This document shows positions 63,094 through 64,000 of a DNA stretch of 64,000 nucleotides, in pieces; the first letter of the stretch is position 1, and each line of letters opens with the position of its first letter. The position numbers and the translations under genes are program-made. The stretch is from Rhodococcus sp. KRD197 (GTDB lineage: Bacteria; Actinomycetota; Actinomycetes; Mycobacteriales; Mycobacteriaceae). The DNA is taken from NCBI RefSeq assembly GCF_017168235.1, contig NZ_JABFAO010000001.1:84048-148047 (forward strand), given 5' to 3'. The notes beneath the pieces were generated by a model. The model worked only from the letters and a program-made list of their open reading frames with translations, was not told the DNA's origin and did not search any database.

Positions 63094-64000
63094 GTACTAG
63101 GGTCAACGAAATTCAGGCCCCGGTTTGGAACGAACCGGTCATCATGGAAATGGGTTACCCCGGCCGTCGGGGTGCGGTGATCGCGCAGGCCGAGGAAGGC
63201 ATCGAAGCACGGGTTGGCGCAGCGGTCGACCTGATCCCCACTGCTGTCCGCCGACGCGACCGTCCGGCGTTGCCCGAGATGTCCGAGCCCGAGGTCCTGT
63301 ACCACTACCTGCGCTTGTCACAACAAACGTTGGGAATGATGGGTGTCAGTCTGTTCGGAACATGCACGATGAAATACAACCCGCAGGTCAACGAGGCGCT
63401 TGCCTGGCGGCCGGAAGTCACCGAGGTACATCCGCTGCAGCACGAGGACACGCTCCAGGGAACACTGGAAATTGTGCACGGGATGGATCTCATCCTGCGT
63501 GAGCTCTCAGGGATGGACCAGTTCGTGTTTCAAGCTGGCGGAGGGGCGGAAGCGGCTTTCGTCAACGCCTCGGTCACTCGTGCATACCATGCCTCTCGGG
63601 GTGAGCTGGAACAGCGAAACGAAATCATCACAACTATCCAAACTCACCCCTGCAACGCCGCGACGGCTGCCGCCGCAGGCTTCAAGGTGATTACGTTGAT
63701 GCTCGACGAGAACGGCTACCCGTCCCTTGATGCGCTGAAGGCTGCTGTGTCGAATCGGACCGCCGCCTTGATGGTCGGCAATCCCGATGACATGGGCGTC
63801 TACAACCCGGAGATGAAGGAGTGGGTGGAGATCGTCCACGAAGCCGGCGGCCTTTGTTTCTACGACAGCGCCAATTTCAATGGAACAATGTCGAAGATTC
63901 GACCCCGCGAAATAGGCTTCGATGCATGTATGTTCATGCTTCACAAAACCTTTGGCGCACCCAAGAGCGGCGTCGGAGGGCCCGCCACCGGCGCCTACGG
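63090..64000 (+). CDS. Glycine dehydrogenase subunit 2-like, divergent (partial, runs off window)
   Basis: ATG 63090 overlaps the GcvPA-like stop (ATGA). The visible 303 residues match GcvPB: MGVSLFGTCTMKYNPQVNEA, AGGGAEAAFVNASVTRAYH, and the PLP-lysine region FMLHKTFGAPKSGVGG (Lys about 286). In glycine-specific GcvPB the latter is HKTFxxPHGGGGPG; here K-S replace H-G. The C-terminal third is beyond the window. A two-subunit complex with the previous product is expected. Confidence 0.88.
   Translation, partial: MSTRVNEIQAPVWNEPVIMEMGYPGRRGAVIAQAEEGIEARVGAAVDLIPTAVRRRDRPALPEMSEPEVLYHYLRLSQQTLGMMGVSLFGTCTMKYNPQVNEALAWRPEVTEVHPLQHEDTLQGTLEIVHGMDLILRELSGMDQFVFQAGGGAEAAFVNASVTRAYHASRGELEQRNEIITTIQTHPCNAATAAAAGFKVITLMLDENGYPSLDALKAAVSNRTAALMVGNPDDMGVYNPEMKEWVEIVHEAGGLCFYDSANFNGTMSKIRPREIGFDACMFMLHKTFGAPKSGVGGPATGAY

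Noticed and set aside
61651-64000. GcvPA/GcvPB pair considered as the ordinary glycine cleavage system
   Set aside because: Key active-site motifs differ and no gcvH or gcvT is visible within the window; but the window ends inside the second gene, so this rejection is provisional.

Overview
The window is high-GC actinobacterial DNA, most likely from Rhodococcus or a close Nocardiaceae relative. The evidence is a single-chain type I fatty acid synthase followed by AcpS, the GlgE-GlgB-GlgP alpha-glucan genes, the mismatch-repair nuclease NucS, an Mce-family protein, a WhiB-type regulator, and gene orders that I recall from Mycobacterium tuberculosis. Two core blocks are recognisable: one matching the Rv1318-Rv1343 region (about 0.3-26 kb) and one matching Rv2520-Rv2524 (about 31.8-46.2 kb). 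The species cannot be fixed from sequence reading alone.

Layout. 0-26 kb is conserved core: the end of an rRNA operon (5S plus a strong terminator), an adenylate/guanylate cyclase, nucS, a DivIVA-like coiled-coil protein, methylmalonyl-CoA epimerase divergent from thiolase fadA4, a thioredoxin/TPR protein, then glgE-glgB with a secreted zinc-peptidase lipoprotein gene attached, divergent glgP, dinG, pncB, clpS, a DUF2017 gene, a DmpA-type peptidase, a rhomboid-like protein, a cyclic-nucleotide phosphodiesterase, rph-rdgB, a secreted lipase and lprD. 26-31.4 kb is a more variable insert: a membrane protein with a HAAS-like prefix, a two-gene ABC exporter, tRNA-Leu, a TetR regulator and a helix-hairpin-helix protein. 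31.4-46.3 kb is the fas-acpS block with an M20 peptidase, bcp, a DUF3618 protein and tRNA-Lys.

46.4-53.8 kb is accessory. One minus-strand transcription unit reads P450, ferredoxin, ferredoxin reductase, small membrane protein, FAD monooxygenase, WhiB protein and an orphan Mce-type protein, with stop/start overlaps at most junctions. A divergent TetR gene faces it across two perfect 14-bp palindromes. 53.8-56.6 kb looks like a decaying hydroxyquinol/resorcinol catabolic locus: an AraC regulator with two frameshifts, an intradiol dioxygenase that lost its N-terminus and an internal segment, and a maleylacetate reductase that lost the short segment carrying a metal-binding histidine. 56.6-64 kb is a coherent cluster: a LysR regulator divergent from an APC amino-acid permease, an SDR oxidoreductase, an AcoX/NAD-kinase-like protein, and two divergent glycine-decarboxylase P-protein halves (GcvPA-like and GcvPB-like). 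The last gene runs off the window end. This last cluster is the best candidate for an undescribed pathway.

Two tandem intergenic repeat families (37 bp before rph, about 30 bp after acpS) and a paired dyad upstream of fas are non-coding structures worth noting. No CRISPR array, intact prophage or intact insertion sequence was seen.
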